Source: Pseudomonas asiatica (lineage in GTDB: Bacteria; Pseudomonadota; Gammaproteobacteria; Pseudomonadales; Pseudomonadaceae). Taken from it: DNA of 64,000 nt. Under the pieces are notes generated by a model. The model saw only the letters and a list, made by a program, of their open reading frames with translations, was not told the DNA's origin and did no database searches. A program made the position numbers and the translations under genes. Location of the stretch: positions 3,162,001-3,226,000 of the forward strand of contig NZ_BLJF01000001.1 in NCBI RefSeq assembly GCF_009932335.1, given 5' to 3'. Below are positions 20,894 through 30,008 of this stretch, piece by piece. Every line of letters begins with the position of its first letter. Positions within the stretch are counted from its first letter, which is position 1.

Positions 20894-21310
20894 ATGAACG
20901 ACACGGCAAGCGATCTCGGCAGTCGCGACAGCCTGCGCAAGACCTGGCAGGTAATCAGCTTATGGGGGCTGCCTGCCGTCGTGGCGACCATAGCGCTTGT
21001 TCTGGCGGATCGACGCCCTGCGTTGTTCCTGGCAGCGAGCGCCGCGCTACTCGTGATGGGCGGCGCCTGCCTGGTCAACGCCGCGCGCTGTCGCCGCCTT
21101 CACTGCTACATCACCGGGCCGTATTTCCTGATGCTCGCGCTGGGTGCGCTGCTGGCTTATGGGTTTGCCCCAAACGGCGAGTATCACTCCCGGCTGTGGT
21201 TGCTCCTGGCACTAGGGGTTACGCCATTGCTCATCTGGCTACCTGAACGCCTAGCCGGAAGGAAATATCTGAGCGCCCTAGTTTGCGGGGAAGACCGGGA
21301 GTGTCGGTGA
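20894..21310 (+). CDS. Membrane protein of unknown function inside the mer operon
   Basis: 138 residues with four to five hydrophobic segments and a conserved-looking [20 protein letters not shown] segment holding three cysteines. It lies between merA and merD, and its TGA stop overlaps the merD ATG, so it is transcribed and translated with the operon. I have no established name for it; similar proteins occur in metal-resistance contexts. A metal transport or membrane-sensing role is inference. Confidence 0.75.
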   Translation: MNDTASDLGSRDSLRKTWQVISLWGLPAVVATIALVLADRRPALFLAASAALLVMGGACLVNAARCRRLHCYITGPYFLMLALGALLAYGFAPNGEYHSRLWLLLALGVTPLLIWLPERLAGRKYLSALVCGEDRECR

Positions 21311-21672
21311 TGAATGCCTACACCATATCCAGACTGGCCGAGGACGCGGGCGTCAGCGTGCATGTGGTGCGCGACTATGTGCTGCGTGGCTTGCTGCACC
21401 CCGCGCGGCGCACGGAGAGCGGTTACGGCATTTTCGATGAGCGGTCCCTGGCGCGTCTGCGCTTCGTGCGCGCCGCCTTCGAGTCTGGTATCGGGCTCGA
21501 CGAATTGGCACGGCTCTGCCGGGCGCTCGATGCGGACGATGGCGCCGACTTGATCGGCTGCGTCGAGTGCCTGCTCCGGCTAGTCACGGCACGGCAGGCG
21601 GCCTTAGCCGCAGTGGCAACCCAGCTGGCCGGGCTGACTCATTGCGCCGGCGAAGGTTCTGCCTATGCGTAA
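21310..21672 (+). CDS. merD: MerD secondary regulator, second copy
   Basis: The ATG at 21310 gives 120 residues beginning [20 protein letters not shown], with the MerD-type [13 protein letters not shown]. It overlaps both the preceding gene (ATGA) and merE. It should lower operon expression after mercury is removed. Confidence 0.92.
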   Translation: MNAYTISRLAEDAGVSVHVVRDYVLRGLLHPARRTESGYGIFDERSLARLRFVRAAFESGIGLDELARLCRALDADDGADLIGCVECLLRLVTARQAALAAVATQLAGLTHCAGEGSAYA

Positions 21673-21901
21673 CGCCGATCACGTTGAGTCAAGCAAGGTC
21701 TTCCGCTGGCGTGCTTACACCTGGGGCGTGCTCGCCGCGCTCACCTGCCCTTGCCATCTGCCGGTGCTGGCATTGCTGCTTTCGGGGACAGCGGCCGGCG
21801 CGTTCGTCAGCGAGCAGTGGAGCCTCGCGACGCTCGTGCTGGCGGTTTTCTTCATCCTCTTCCTGCGAGCGGCATTGCAGGCCTTTCGGAAGCGACCGTG
21901 A
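21665..21901 (+). CDS. merE: MerE mercury transport protein, second copy
   Basis: 78 residues with two helices and [16 protein letters not shown], the MerE cysteine motif. It overlaps the merD stop by eight bases and closes the mer operon. Confidence 0.92.
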   Translation: MRNADHVESSKVFRWRAYTWGVLAALTCPCHLPVLALLLSGTAAGAFVSEQWSLATLVLAVFFILFLRAALQAFRKRP

Positions 21902-22024
21902 CCCGCTCGGAGCACGGCGCGACCACCACTGCCGAGTTGGGCAGGGAGGCTGCAGGTCGATCGGCGCTCAGTCACGGGGGGAAAGCGTTGCTAGGTTTTC
22001 TTGGACGATGGAGGAACCCCCATC

Positions 22025-22237
22025 ATGAACACAAACAACACCTCCACCATCAGCTGCTGCGAATGCTGCAAGGACATTCCCCTTGACGCCGCACTGACGC
22101 CGGAAGGTTCCGAGTATGTCGTGCACTTCTGTGGCCTGGAGTGCTATCAGCGTTTCATGTCGCGAGCAGATAAGAGGGCGGCATCCGAGCCTGATCACCC
22201 CTGCACACAAAAGGTCAGTACCCGTCAGGACGGCTAA
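22025..22237 (+). CDS. DUF3330 family small cysteine-rich protein
   Basis: The ATG at 22025 follows GGAGG by ten bases and gives 70 residues with [16 protein letters not shown] and [10 protein letters not shown], a likely zinc-ribbon-like metal site. Proteins of this family are often found at the end of mer operons in Tn3-type transposons. Function unknown; metal binding is inferred from the CCxCC and CxxxC pattern. Confidence 0.75.
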   Translation: MNTNNTSTISCCECCKDIPLDAALTPEGSEYVVHFCGLECYQRFMSRADKRAASEPDHPCTQKVSTRQDG

Positions 22238-22374
22238 TTCGCGCTGCACCGGAAAAGTGGCTCTTGCTGGTCGCAGAAAGCGTGAGCCCGAGGACTCCGT
22301 CAGTCGCAATCCGTCTGAGCTGGAAGTGGCATCGAGTGCGGTGCCCGGCCGATTTCGAACCCAGGCCGTTACAC

Positions 22375-25371
22375 CTACTGGTCGTCGTCCGGATTGCGCA
22401 GCGGCCGCAGTTCGCCGCGGGTAACCTCTTCCGGCACCGCGAAGGAGTAACGGCCCAGCATGTTGATGTGCTCGTGGATCAGTGGCGAGAGCCGCGCGAC
22501 ATCCTCCTCCAGCACCGGGTAGCCGTGCTGCCTGAGCCGTTCTACGGCCGCCGTCATGTAGAGGGTGTTCCACAGCACGATGATGTTCACCACCAGGCCG
22601 AGGGCGCCGAGCTGGTCCTCCTGGCCTTCGCGGTAGCGCTGGCGCAGCTCGCCGCGTTTGCCGTGGAACACGGCGCGGGCCAGGCTGTGGCGGCCTTCGC
22701 CCCGGTTCAGCTGGGTCAGGGTGGCGCGGCGCTTGGACTCGTCGTCGATGTAGGTCAGGGTGTGCAAGGTCTTCTCGATGCGACCGAACTCAGCCAGCGC
22801 CTGGGCCAGGCGGGTGGGACGATCCCCTGTTTGCAGGGTGCGCATGATGCCGGTGGCCGGCACTCGGCCGAGCTTGAGCGAGCCGGCCAGGCGTAGCAGG
22901 TCGTCCCAGTGCTCGGCGATCAGATCGAGCTTGACCGACTGCCGGGCCAGGCCGTTGAGTTTGCCGTAATCCGCCTCCGGGCGCGTGCGCCAGAAACGGG
23001 TACCGCCGACGTCGGCCAGGCGCGGGCTGAAGTGGTAGCCGAGCAGGCGGAACAGCCCAAACACCACATCGCTGTAGGCCCCGGTGTCGGTCATGATCTG
23101 CGTCGGCTGCAACTCGGTCTGCTGTTCCAGCACCACGGCCAGCAGCACCAGGCTGTCGCGCAGGGTGCCGGGCACGGTGATGGCGTTGAGGCCGGAGAAC
23201 TGATCGGAAATCAAGTTGTACCAGGTGACGCCCCGGCCGGTGCCGAAATACTTCGGGTTGGGGCCAGCATGCACGGTGCGCACCGGTACCACGAAGCGCA
23301 TGCCATCGGCGGAGGCGACCTCGCCGCCGCCCCAGACCTGGGCCAGCTCCAGTTGGCTCTGCGCCCCCACCAGAATGGCGTTTGCCACTGACAGCGTGTC
23401 GTCACGGATATAGTTCTGGCTGACCCAGGACAGCCGGTCGCGGCGTAGCGCCTGATTGTCGGTGCGGATCAGCGGCTCCAGGCCGGTGTTGCAGGCCCCA
23501 CCCAGCAGCACCGCGCAGAGGCTGGTGACCAGGTTGTCGGCCCGCGCATTGCGCTCGGACACATGGGTGAAGGCCTCGGCGAAGCCGGTGCGAGCGGCGA
23601 TTTCCAAGAGGATTTCCGGCAGATCGACACGCGGCATCAGATCAGCCACGGCTGCTCGCAGTTGCAGCAGCGAGTTCGGCTCCTCCAGCTTGTCCAGTGT
23701 GCCGAGCGAGAGCTCGGTCTTGCCCTCGGCGTTCTCGCTCAGCTGGATCGCGGGGTTGTCGGGTAGGCGGGCCGCGACCGCCTGCCAGGTCGCATCCAAC
23801 TCGGCGCTCAGCGCATCCAAGGTGGTGCCGGCGTCAATGGTCAGGCCCAGCGAGCGGCAGATGATCGGCCGCGCCGCCAGCCATTCGGCACCGTCGAGCA
23901 GGCCGAGACGCGGGTCGGCATAGCGCCAACTGGGCGAGACGAACACGTCGCGCCGGCGCAGGGCCGTGCGCAGCGCATCGAGCGTGCAGAACACATAGGC
24001 GCCCATGTCGAGGGAGCCATCCTCGCGGGTAATGTGCTTCTGCCAAGCCTTGGCCACGATCTCCTGCGGCGCGTCATCCTCCGGTTTCCGGCGGGGCAGG
24101 TTCAGCTGCAACCAATCCAGGCCGGCGACCACGCCTTTGCCGGCCGGGCTGAAGCCGAAGCGGATGTGCTTGAGCAGGTCGGGCAGGAAACGGCGCACAC
24201 TGCGGTAGCGCGCCTCCAGGGCGAGAAAATACACATCGTCAACCGGGCGGATCAGCGCATTGACATCTTCCAGGGCTTTCTCCAGCGAGGCCCTCGGCAG
24301 GTCGTTGAACAGCCGGGCGCGCACGTTGTCATCGCTGATTGAGCTGTCCAGCACGACCTTGCACGCGGCGGCGAGCGTCGCCGCCGAGCGATCCAGGTCT
24401 TTCAGGCTGCGCATGCGGGCTTTCTTGTCGGCCTTCTCCGCGTTGCTGAACAGGTCGCGTAACAGCGCTTCCAGGACCTCCAGGGCGTCGTCGTGCGCGG
24501 TGGCCTCCAGGCACAGGGCGAACGCCACCAGTGTCGCCATCCGCCGCGACGCCGGCAGCCGGTTGATCGCCGTGACCTTGGCGGTGTTGGCGAAGCGAGC
24601 CAGGGCCGCGATACGGCTGGGCGGGATGTGCGCCGCCGCTGGCAAGGCGATGCCGATGCCGCGCACGTCATCAAGCCGGCGCAGCGCCCGAATCAGTGCG
24701 GGGCCACTGACCATCACCGGGCCGGAGCGCAGTTGATCCAGCCGGGAACTGCGGTTGCCTTCGGCGACCAGCAGCAAGTCCTGTAGCTGCTGCCGTTGCG
24801 CCTCGCTCACACTGCGGCCAAGGGTTAGCCAGAGGCGTTCTTCGACCCGGCTGCGCAGTTGGGCGATGAACCGTTCCAGAACGGTGACGCCGGGCAGTAA
24901 AACCTTGTGCGTCAGCAACCAGGTCGTCGCCCGATTGAACAACTCGCCAGGACGATCTGTCCCTGTCCAACAGAGCGCATACAGCCAGCGGGCAAGTCGA
25001 AAGCCGACGCTGGAATCAGCAAACACCCGATAGCCGTAACGCTCCTGAATCTCGGCGGCATGACGTTGACGTTGGCGGGTTTCGGCATAGGCCAGGATAC
25101 AAGTTGGATCGGTAATGCCTAACTGGCGACTGAGCGCTTGCAGCACCTCTTGGGGGACGGCTGAAAAGTCGTCGGGAAAAGTGCCCAGGTAGCGGATGCT
25201 GGTCAGTTGGGTGGCGTAGCCAAGGCGGTTGTGCTCGCCGCGCAGCGGTAGGAGGATTTTGTGGTCGTCGTCGCTCAGGTGGAAGTAGCGTTCCAGCTCC
25301 TCACGACTGGGGGCATCGACATAGCGGCCAAAACCGTCGCGTTGCTCCTGGGTCAGAAAACCGACCGGCAT
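22375..25371 (-). CDS. tnpA: Tn3-family transposase TnpA of the Tn5563-like element
   Basis: 998 residues starting MPVGFLTQEQRDGFGRYVD, with an N-terminal DUF4158 domain and a C-terminal DDE_Tnp_Tn3 domain. Conserved blocks are FGTGRGVTWYNLI, QIMTDTGAYSDVVFG, TLTYIDDESKRR and HSLARAVFHGKRGEL. The sequence is only distantly related to the transposase at 13429. It acts on the 38-bp repeats at 17073 and 27192. It is complete, and its start is three bases from the PIN gene. Confidence 0.95.
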   Translation of the reverse strand: MPVGFLTQEQRDGFGRYVDAPSREELERYFHLSDDDHKILLPLRGEHNRLGYATQLTSIRYLGTFPDDFSAVPQEVLQALSRQLGITDPTCILAYAETRQRQRHAAEIQERYGYRVFADSSVGFRLARWLYALCWTGTDRPGELFNRATTWLLTHKVLLPGVTVLERFIAQLRSRVEERLWLTLGRSVSEAQRQQLQDLLLVAEGNRSSRLDQLRSGPVMVSGPALIRALRRLDDVRGIGIALPAAAHIPPSRIAALARFANTAKVTAINRLPASRRMATLVAFALCLEATAHDDALEVLEALLRDLFSNAEKADKKARMRSLKDLDRSAATLAAACKVVLDSSISDDNVRARLFNDLPRASLEKALEDVNALIRPVDDVYFLALEARYRSVRRFLPDLLKHIRFGFSPAGKGVVAGLDWLQLNLPRRKPEDDAPQEIVAKAWQKHITREDGSLDMGAYVFCTLDALRTALRRRDVFVSPSWRYADPRLGLLDGAEWLAARPIICRSLGLTIDAGTTLDALSAELDATWQAVAARLPDNPAIQLSENAEGKTELSLGTLDKLEEPNSLLQLRAAVADLMPRVDLPEILLEIAARTGFAEAFTHVSERNARADNLVTSLCAVLLGGACNTGLEPLIRTDNQALRRDRLSWVSQNYIRDDTLSVANAILVGAQSQLELAQVWGGGEVASADGMRFVVPVRTVHAGPNPKYFGTGRGVTWYNLISDQFSGLNAITVPGTLRDSLVLLAVVLEQQTELQPTQIMTDTGAYSDVVFGLFRLLGYHFSPRLADVGGTRFWRTRPEADYGKLNGLARQSVKLDLIAEHWDDLLRLAGSLKLGRVPATGIMRTLQTGDRPTRLAQALAEFGRIEKTLHTLTYIDDESKRRATLTQLNRGEGRHSLARAVFHGKRGELRQRYREGQEDQLGALGLVVNIIVLWNTLYMTAAVERLRQHGYPVLEEDVARLSPLIHEHINMLGRYSFAVPEEVTRGELRPLRNPDDDQ

Positions 25372-25374
25372 CGA

Positions 25375-25785
25375 TCACAGCACCTCGGCGCAGAACACGG
25401 CGGGCGTGACAATCCGCGTGCGTTCGATGTGCCCGCGTTGCAGCAGGCCGGCGCGGCGATCACCGGTCACCAGGTAGTCCGCATCGCCTGCCAGGGCCAT
25501 GGCCAGCAGAAACGAGTCATCCGGATCATCGGCTTCGACCTCGATGGTCAGACGCTCCAGTACCACAGCCCGTTGCAGGTTATTGATCATGGCTCCCACT
25601 TTGGCGGGCTGAAGGATGGCCTGGAGCTTGGGGTAGCGGCTGGCTCGGCGGATTTCATCGAGCTGCATCCGCGAGGTCACTACCTCGAAACGCGCCGCCC
25701 GCCAGGCACGGTAGATCGCATCGGGCGCGCCATGCGGCGAGATCAGTGCGCTGAACAGGATGTTGGTATCCAACACGACCCGCAT
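25375..25785 (-). CDS. PIN-domain toxin (VapC-like)
   Basis: 136 residues with the PIN acidic residues in VLDTNILFSAL, a central QLDEIRR and DDSFLLAMALAGDADYLVTGD near residue 90-110. This is a putative toxin RNase whose partner overlaps its start by one base. Such pairs between tnpA and the resolvase are a known feature of some Tn3-family transposons and may stabilise the element. Confidence 0.85.
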   Translation of the reverse strand: MRVVLDTNILFSALISPHGAPDAIYRAWRAARFEVVTSRMQLDEIRRASRYPKLQAILQPAKVGAMINNLQRAVVLERLTIEVEADDPDDSFLLAMALAGDADYLVTGDRRAGLLQRGHIERTRIVTPAVFCAEVL

Positions 25786-26024
25786 CAGCGCTTACGTGCC
25801 CAGTCGAGCGCTTCGTCAACCGCTTCGGTCAGCTCTGCCTCGCTCAGATGGGCATTAGCGGCCTTGGCCTGTTCGGCCGTCAGTTCCAGGATGTGGGCCC
25901 GCACCGCCTCTTCAATGAAGCGCGACAGGTCGCCTTTCCGGCCACCGCCCTGGCTGGCCAGAAACATCCGAAGCGACTGGTCGGTGTCGGCCGAGACGGC
26001 GACATTCCAGCGAATCGTATTCAT
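25785..26024 (-). CDS. Ribbon-helix-helix-type antitoxin
   Basis: 79 residues starting MNTIRWNVAVSADTDQSLRM with an RHH-like strand and helices (DLSRFIEEAVRAHIL) and an acidic C-terminal part that probably binds the toxin. It is first in the minus-strand toxin-antitoxin operon, whose promoter must lie in the res interval 26025-26225. Confidence 0.8.
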   Translation of the reverse strand: MNTIRWNVAVSADTDQSLRMFLASQGGGRKGDLSRFIEEAVRAHILELTAEQAKAANAHLSEAELTEAVDEALDWARKR

Positions 26025-26225
26025 GGCGTTCCCCGCTAGTAGGTGTTTGTGTGTTTATACGCCAATCACAAAGGGCTATGCAATGGTTCAAAAAAACCTT
26101 CGTTTTGCCGAACTTTAAGTGGACAGGAATCGGCTGGTTAACCTACCTGCGCTACGGTTCAAATAACTGGTACGCTTAATCAAAGTTCAACTATTACTAA
26201 CGTAGTCGAGTAAACGGTACTTTTG
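26025..26225. promoter_or_regulatory. res / divergent promoter region of the Tn5563-like transposon
   Basis: A 200-bp AT-richer interval lies between the antitoxin and tnpR. Iterated sequences such as GGTTCAA (near 26092 and 26157) and the TTCAACTATTACTAACGTAG segment fit resolvase subsites, but I could not define them precisely. Confidence 0.5.
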
Positions 26226-27152
26226 ATGAAGATCGGTTATGCGCGGGTGAGCACTCGGGATCAGAACGCCGACCTCCAGGTCGATGCCCTGAAACAGGCC
26301 GGGTGCGAACGCATCTATCAAGACATCGCCAGCGGCGCGAAAAGCGCCCGGCCGGAGTTGGACAAGTTGCTAGCCCATGTTCGAGCGGGCGACACCGTGG
26401 TGATCTGGAAGCTGGATCGCCTCGGGCGCTCCCTCAAACACCTGGTCGAGCTGGTCGGCGAGCTGGCAGAGCGCAAGGTCGGCTTGCAGAGCCTGAATGA
26501 CCCAATCGACACCACCCACGCCCAAGGTCGCTTGGTGTTCAACCTGTTTGCCTCGCTGGCCGAGTTCGAGCGCGAGCTGATCCGCGAGCGGACTCAGGCG
26601 GGTTTGTCGGCCGCGCGGGCGCGGGGCCGGATCGGTGGCCGTCCCAAGGGCCTCCCAGCCAAGGCCGAGGCCACCTCCATGGCGGCCGAGACGCTGTACC
26701 GCGAGGGCCGCCTGAGCGTCAGCGCCATCGGCGAGAAGTTACACATCTCCAAGAGCACGCTGTACAGCTACCTGCGCCATCGTGGTGTTGAGATCGGCGC
26801 ACACCAGAAGAGCGCCCAGCCGCGAGGTCAGCAACGCAATGTCGCGTCGCCGGCAGAGCCCGCCGCCGAGCAGGTGGCCACCGTCACGCTGCGCCTGGCG
26901 GTGGTGAACAACAGCAAGTTCGTTCGCGGCCGGAAACGGGCCAAGGAAAATATCGAGCGCTACTGCTTGGAGCCCTACAGTATGAAACGGCTGGAGTCGG
27001 GCAACTACGAACTGGCCATTCCGTATCGGAGCGACGATGAGCTGGACAAGACCGTGCATGACTTGCTGACCGAGATCAGCCAGGAAGCCGACATGCGCAA
27101 CTGCTTTATCGAAGCCGATGCCTGGGAAGAAGGCTCTGAACGGCGCTGGTAG
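26226..27152 (+). CDS. tnpR: TnpR serine resolvase with extended C terminus
   Basis: The ATG at 26226 gives 308 residues. The N-terminal 190 are a normal serine resolvase (IGYARVSTRDQNADLQ, WKLDRLGRSLKHL, FERELIRERT, HTH in ISKSTLYSYLRHR). The extra 110 residues form a separate domain (VTLRLAVVNNSKFVRGR onward) seen in Tn5563-type resolvases and of unknown role. It ends three bases before the right inverted repeat. Confidence 0.93.
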   Translation: MKIGYARVSTRDQNADLQVDALKQAGCERIYQDIASGAKSARPELDKLLAHVRAGDTVVIWKLDRLGRSLKHLVELVGELAERKVGLQSLNDPIDTTHAQGRLVFNLFASLAEFERELIRERTQAGLSAARARGRIGGRPKGLPAKAEATSMAAETLYREGRLSVSAIGEKLHISKSTLYSYLRHRGVEIGAHQKSAQPRGQQRNVASPAEPAAEQVATVTLRLAVVNNSKFVRGRKRAKENIERYCLEPYSMKRLESGNYELAIPYRSDDELDKTVHDLLTEISQEADMRNCFIEADAWEEGSERRW

Positions 27153-27154
27153 GG

Positions 27155-27192
27155 CTTAAGTGCACTTTCTGTTCCATTGCTCCCCAAACCCC
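27155..27192 (-). repeat. Right 38-bp inverted repeat of the Tn5563-like mer transposon
   Basis: Reverse complement begins GGGGTTTGGGGAGCAATGGA; one mismatch to the left copy at 17073. The flanking bases AGTTA differ from the left flank. Confidence 0.92.
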
Positions 27193-27262
27193 AGTTACAG
27201 CTGCTATGATGAATGAGATCGAAAACTGAAATCCCCCACTAGAATTGTTGACTGGAGTCAAA

Positions 27263-27637
27263 ATGAATAAAAAGCGGCCGGTTAATCTTGATATTCGAAC
27301 CATTCAGCTTCCTCTCACGGCGCTTACATCGATTCTGCACCGGATTTCAGGAATTATGCTCTTTATTTTTCTGGGACTGATACTGTATATGCTGAGCAAA
27401 TCGTTGGAGTCAGAAAAGGGTTTTAATGAAGTCAAGGAGATTTTTTCTTCACCTTTCGGCAAAGTTAGTTTCTGGTTGGTATACTCTTCATTTATTTATC
27501 ATCTCGTAGCCGGAATTCGACACCTAGTTATGGATGTGGGTGTTGGTCATACTTTGAAAGGCAGCAATCGCGCCTCTACTATTGTTTTAGTAGTGTCGGG
27601 TGTTTTAATGGTTGCTGGCGCCGTATGGATTTGGTAG
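27263..27637 (+). CDS. sdhC: Orphan succinate dehydrogenase cytochrome b556 subunit (SdhC)
   Basis: The ATG at 27263 follows GGAG and gives 124 residues with three membrane helices. It keeps the quinone-site SILHRISG motif and the haem-ligand block YHLVAGIRHLVMD. SdhC anchors succinate dehydrogenase in the inner membrane and binds ubiquinone and haem. No sdhD, sdhA or sdhB follows, and the base composition is visibly more AT-rich than its neighbours, so this is a laterally acquired spare subunit and not part of the core operon. Confidence 0.88.
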   Translation: MNKKRPVNLDIRTIQLPLTALTSILHRISGIMLFIFLGLILYMLSKSLESEKGFNEVKEIFSSPFGKVSFWLVYSSFIYHLVAGIRHLVMDVGVGHTLKGSNRASTIVLVVSGVLMVAGAVWIW

Positions 27638-28048
27638 CTGTGGAGTCGTAATGCGTATTTACAAGGACTAAAAGCGTCCTTTAAAGCTAACTTACGAAAG
27701 TATTTATAATCGACGGTTCACGCTTAAACGGTTGAATCCTTTCGGGCTTCCGAATAGCTGTTAGCTGAAAGCTATCATGAGCTAAGTTTTCTGTGCATCA
27801 TCAAATGTGTTAATGGGAGCGCCATAGTACTAGGTACAAATATGGCTCTAGGACAATGTTAGATGTTTTGGATTTTGAGGCGGATCGCTCTTATCGAAGA
27901 TCGTCTAATTCGCTCTGAAGCGCAGGTTTTTTGAAACTATCACCTGGTTGGCACACTGTGCGAATCAACATCAGATATGAGAAAGCCAATCAGGTGAACA
28001 CTACCCTCGAGGGCTCATCTGTCCAGTTAAAGCCTCGAGTCTTTCTGG
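27638..28048. other. AT-rich stretch without a recognisable gene
   Basis: About 410 bases after sdhC with frequent stops in all frames and no convincing start with a ribosome site. No tRNA or clear terminator was seen. Confidence 0.4.
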
Positions 28049-28187
28049 GTGCGCAAAAGACAAGAAGGTTATATGGGAAAATTATGAGGCCTGGATACCA
28101 TGCGTCATGGGCGTGCCGATGCTGTGAGTGACAGAGCGAGAAGCAAGTGAAAGTCCCTGAAGTAGGGGCGGGATGCGCCCGAGTGGC
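28049..28187 (+). ncRNA. Possible 5' end of a truncated group II intron
   Basis: The segment starts GTGCGCAAAAGAC, as group II introns start with GTGYG. About 95 bases in it has AAGTGAAAGTCCCTG, resembling the GUGAAAGUC element of domain I. It stops at the dps fragment, with no reverse transcriptase or domain V/VI. This is pattern recognition only. Confidence 0.35.
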
Positions 28188-28316
28188 ATTTTTTGTCTTA
28201 AGGTAGATCGCGTAGCTGTTCTTCAGAATAATCTTCAGAGCGTTGACGACAGCCATCGCTGTGCATTCCTCAAGAATAGAATGTGTCGGAAGGGTGGCGT
28301 CATTGGTGTTAGTCAT
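28188..28316 (-). pseudogene. N-terminal fragment of a Dps/ferritin-like protein
   Basis: The frame starts MTNTNDATLPTHSILEECTA and continues AMAVVNALKIILKNSYAIYLKTKN. The last block matches the start of the Dps four-helix bundle (LxxxLxxxYALYLKTxNFHW) and ends just before the HW ferroxidase residue, where the intron-like sequence begins. Dps protects DNA and stores iron under oxidative stress, in keeping with the genes that follow. Only about 43 codons remain. Confidence 0.42.
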
Positions 28317-28497
28317 CGCTTAGGATTTCTCAATCTGGCTTACACGGGCGCCTGTACCGATATCCCCGCGGATGGCGACGTATCGATGTTGAATTCCTCG
28401 CCAGACGAAGTGCAATGAGCTGCGGCTATAGGCTTGCGCAGCCTTAGATAGCCGGCCGTCGCAGGCGCGCCGGTTGGCCGGGATCTTCTTCTGCCCG

Positions 28498-28773
28498 TCA
28501 GGTGTCCGGTCGGAACTCCAGCACGAACGCTACGACCTTTTCGGCGGACATTTCGCACGGCTTCAACAATGTCCTATCTGATGTAACGCGGAAGAGGTTG
28601 AAGCTGACAATGTCAGTCCCGTCCAACTCCCTGGCGAACAGACTGTTGCGACGTCCGTCCCCAGATCGCCGGACGATCAAGCTGAAACGCCGGCCTTCAT
28701 AAGTCCCTTCTCTGTATCCCTCCGCAAGCTTCGCGAAAGCGGCATCGAACTCGGAATGCTCCATGTCATCCAT
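28498..28773 (-). CDS. Small conserved hypothetical protein
   Basis: 91 residues, either from the first ATG or from MEHSEFDAAF three codons later. The sequence (FSLIVRRSGDGRRNSLFARE, VSFNLFRVTSDRTLLKPCEM) looks like a real globular protein with one cysteine, but I do not recognise the family. It is the last gene of the minus-strand stress block. Confidence 0.55.
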   Translation of the reverse strand: MDDMEHSEFDAAFAKLAEGYREGTYEGRRFSLIVRRSGDGRRNSLFARELDGTDIVSFNLFRVTSDRTLLKPCEMSAEKVVAFVLEFRPDT

Positions 28774-28933
28774 CCTTATTGATAGAACAGAGGCGCGGCG
28801 GGTGCGAGACCGCCAGTGCCGGGTCGCGCTAAGGTGCCGGGCAGATTCCTGCAGCCGACGAGGCCCGGGGTGGGCAGGATAATTGAGATGTCGGCGCCCG
28901 CATGGCTATCAGCGAAGTCGTCCGTCCAGTCTG

Positions 28934-29215
28934 CTAGGCAACGTCCACGCCTTTCCAGAAAGCGATGTAATCCCGGATACCCTCGGCATCCGGAGTGGGG
29001 GCGGGATAGGTCCAAGCGGCGTTCACGTTGAGCGCGTCACCCGCGCGAACATGAAAGAAGCGCGCGGCGCCTTTGATCGGACAGACAGATGTGTGCGGGC
29101 TCATCTCAAGCAGGCTCAGGTCGACTCCTGACGGTGGGAAGTAGTGATTTCCCTCGACGATGACTGTTTCGTCGCTTGTGGCGATAGTAGTGTCTTTCCA
29201 GATGGCTGAGACCAA
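28934..29215 (-). CDS. DUF427 domain protein
   Basis: 93 residues with the DUF427 features ATSDETVIVEGNHYFPPSGV and SVCPIKGAARFFHV ending in AAWTYPAPTPDAEGIRDYIA. The family has an unknown function and often lies beside glutathione- or redox-related genes. It lies 67 bases from the glutaredoxin gene in the same orientation. Confidence 0.85.
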   Translation of the reverse strand: MVSAIWKDTTIATSDETVIVEGNHYFPPSGVDLSLLEMSPHTSVCPIKGAARFFHVRAGDALNVNAAWTYPAPTPDAEGIRDYIAFWKGVDVA

Positions 29216-29282
29216 CGGACTCTCCTTTTGTATTCATCAACCGGCGAAGGCTCGCGGGCTGGCTGCCCCAAGCCGCACCTCC

Positions 29283-29555
29283 TCAGGTGGCAGGCGGGTT
29301 GCGTCCGAGAAGTTTGTCGAGCTCGCCTCTGACATCGAGCGCGAATAGCTCATCGGAGCCACCGATAAGGGTGCCATTGATGAAGATCTGCGGCACGGAG
29401 CTTCGCCCCGACGCTTCCGCCATGGCCTGCCGGTGAGCCGGATCCGCCTCAATATCGAGCTCCTTCCATCGCACGCCCTTTTCCTTGAGGAGCGCCTTCG
29501 CTCGGCGGCAGAACGGGCACCAATTCGTGGTGTACAGCAATACATCAGTTGTCAT
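29283..29555 (-). CDS. grxC: Glutaredoxin (GrxC type)
   Basis: 90 residues with the dithiol active site CPFC in LLYTTNWCPFCRRAK and the glutathione-binding SSVPQIFINGTLIGGSDEL. It reduces disulfides and glutathionylated proteins with glutathione in the cytoplasm. It is part of the stress block. The ATG at 29555 overlaps the tail of a degraded frame upstream. Confidence 0.92.
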   Translation of the reverse strand: MTTDVLLYTTNWCPFCRRAKALLKEKGVRWKELDIEADPAHRQAMAEASGRSSVPQIFINGTLIGGSDELFALDVRGELDKLLGRNPPAT

Positions 29556-30008
29556 ATTGCATCTCCGGCAGTTGCACGCGGATCGCTGTCATGGCGTTGA
29601 TCTCCAATTCGCGGCGTTCAAAGATGGCGACTGCACCTTGGCCGACATCGGAGCAGATGCTGACGATTGGCCGCTATCCAGGCGACATGGCCCAAAGTGC
29701 TTTCACCGCCAGGCAGAGGCCGCACGCGCCTCCTGTAGCGCCGAGCCGATGCTCTAAGGTAACCGAGCCTCGATTGGGACGGAAGCGGTCCCGCTCGAAT
29801 CGCCCATCATGCTGGTCGAGCATATCAGGACGACGGATAGTGCAGGAACTTTCAAATTGAGCTTGATGTCGAGCCAGGTATCGCGAGCGAAGGCGTTCTA
29901 GAGGCCGGGGGGTACGAAGACTGTGTTCGGCAAAACGGTTCACGTTGATCGCCAAAGCTTCCCAGGGCGCACGTCTACGATCGGCGCGACGTGAGATAGC
30001 TCGCGCCG
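29556..30008 (-). other. Interval with a degraded coding remnant
   Basis: No intact gene fits. One minus-strand frame immediately upstream of grxC reads VSICSDVGQGAVAIFERREL to MQYDN before its stop, overlapping the grxC start, but an in-frame TAG lies 5 codons further up. This suggests a decayed gene that once preceded grxC; I cannot name it. Confidence 0.35.
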
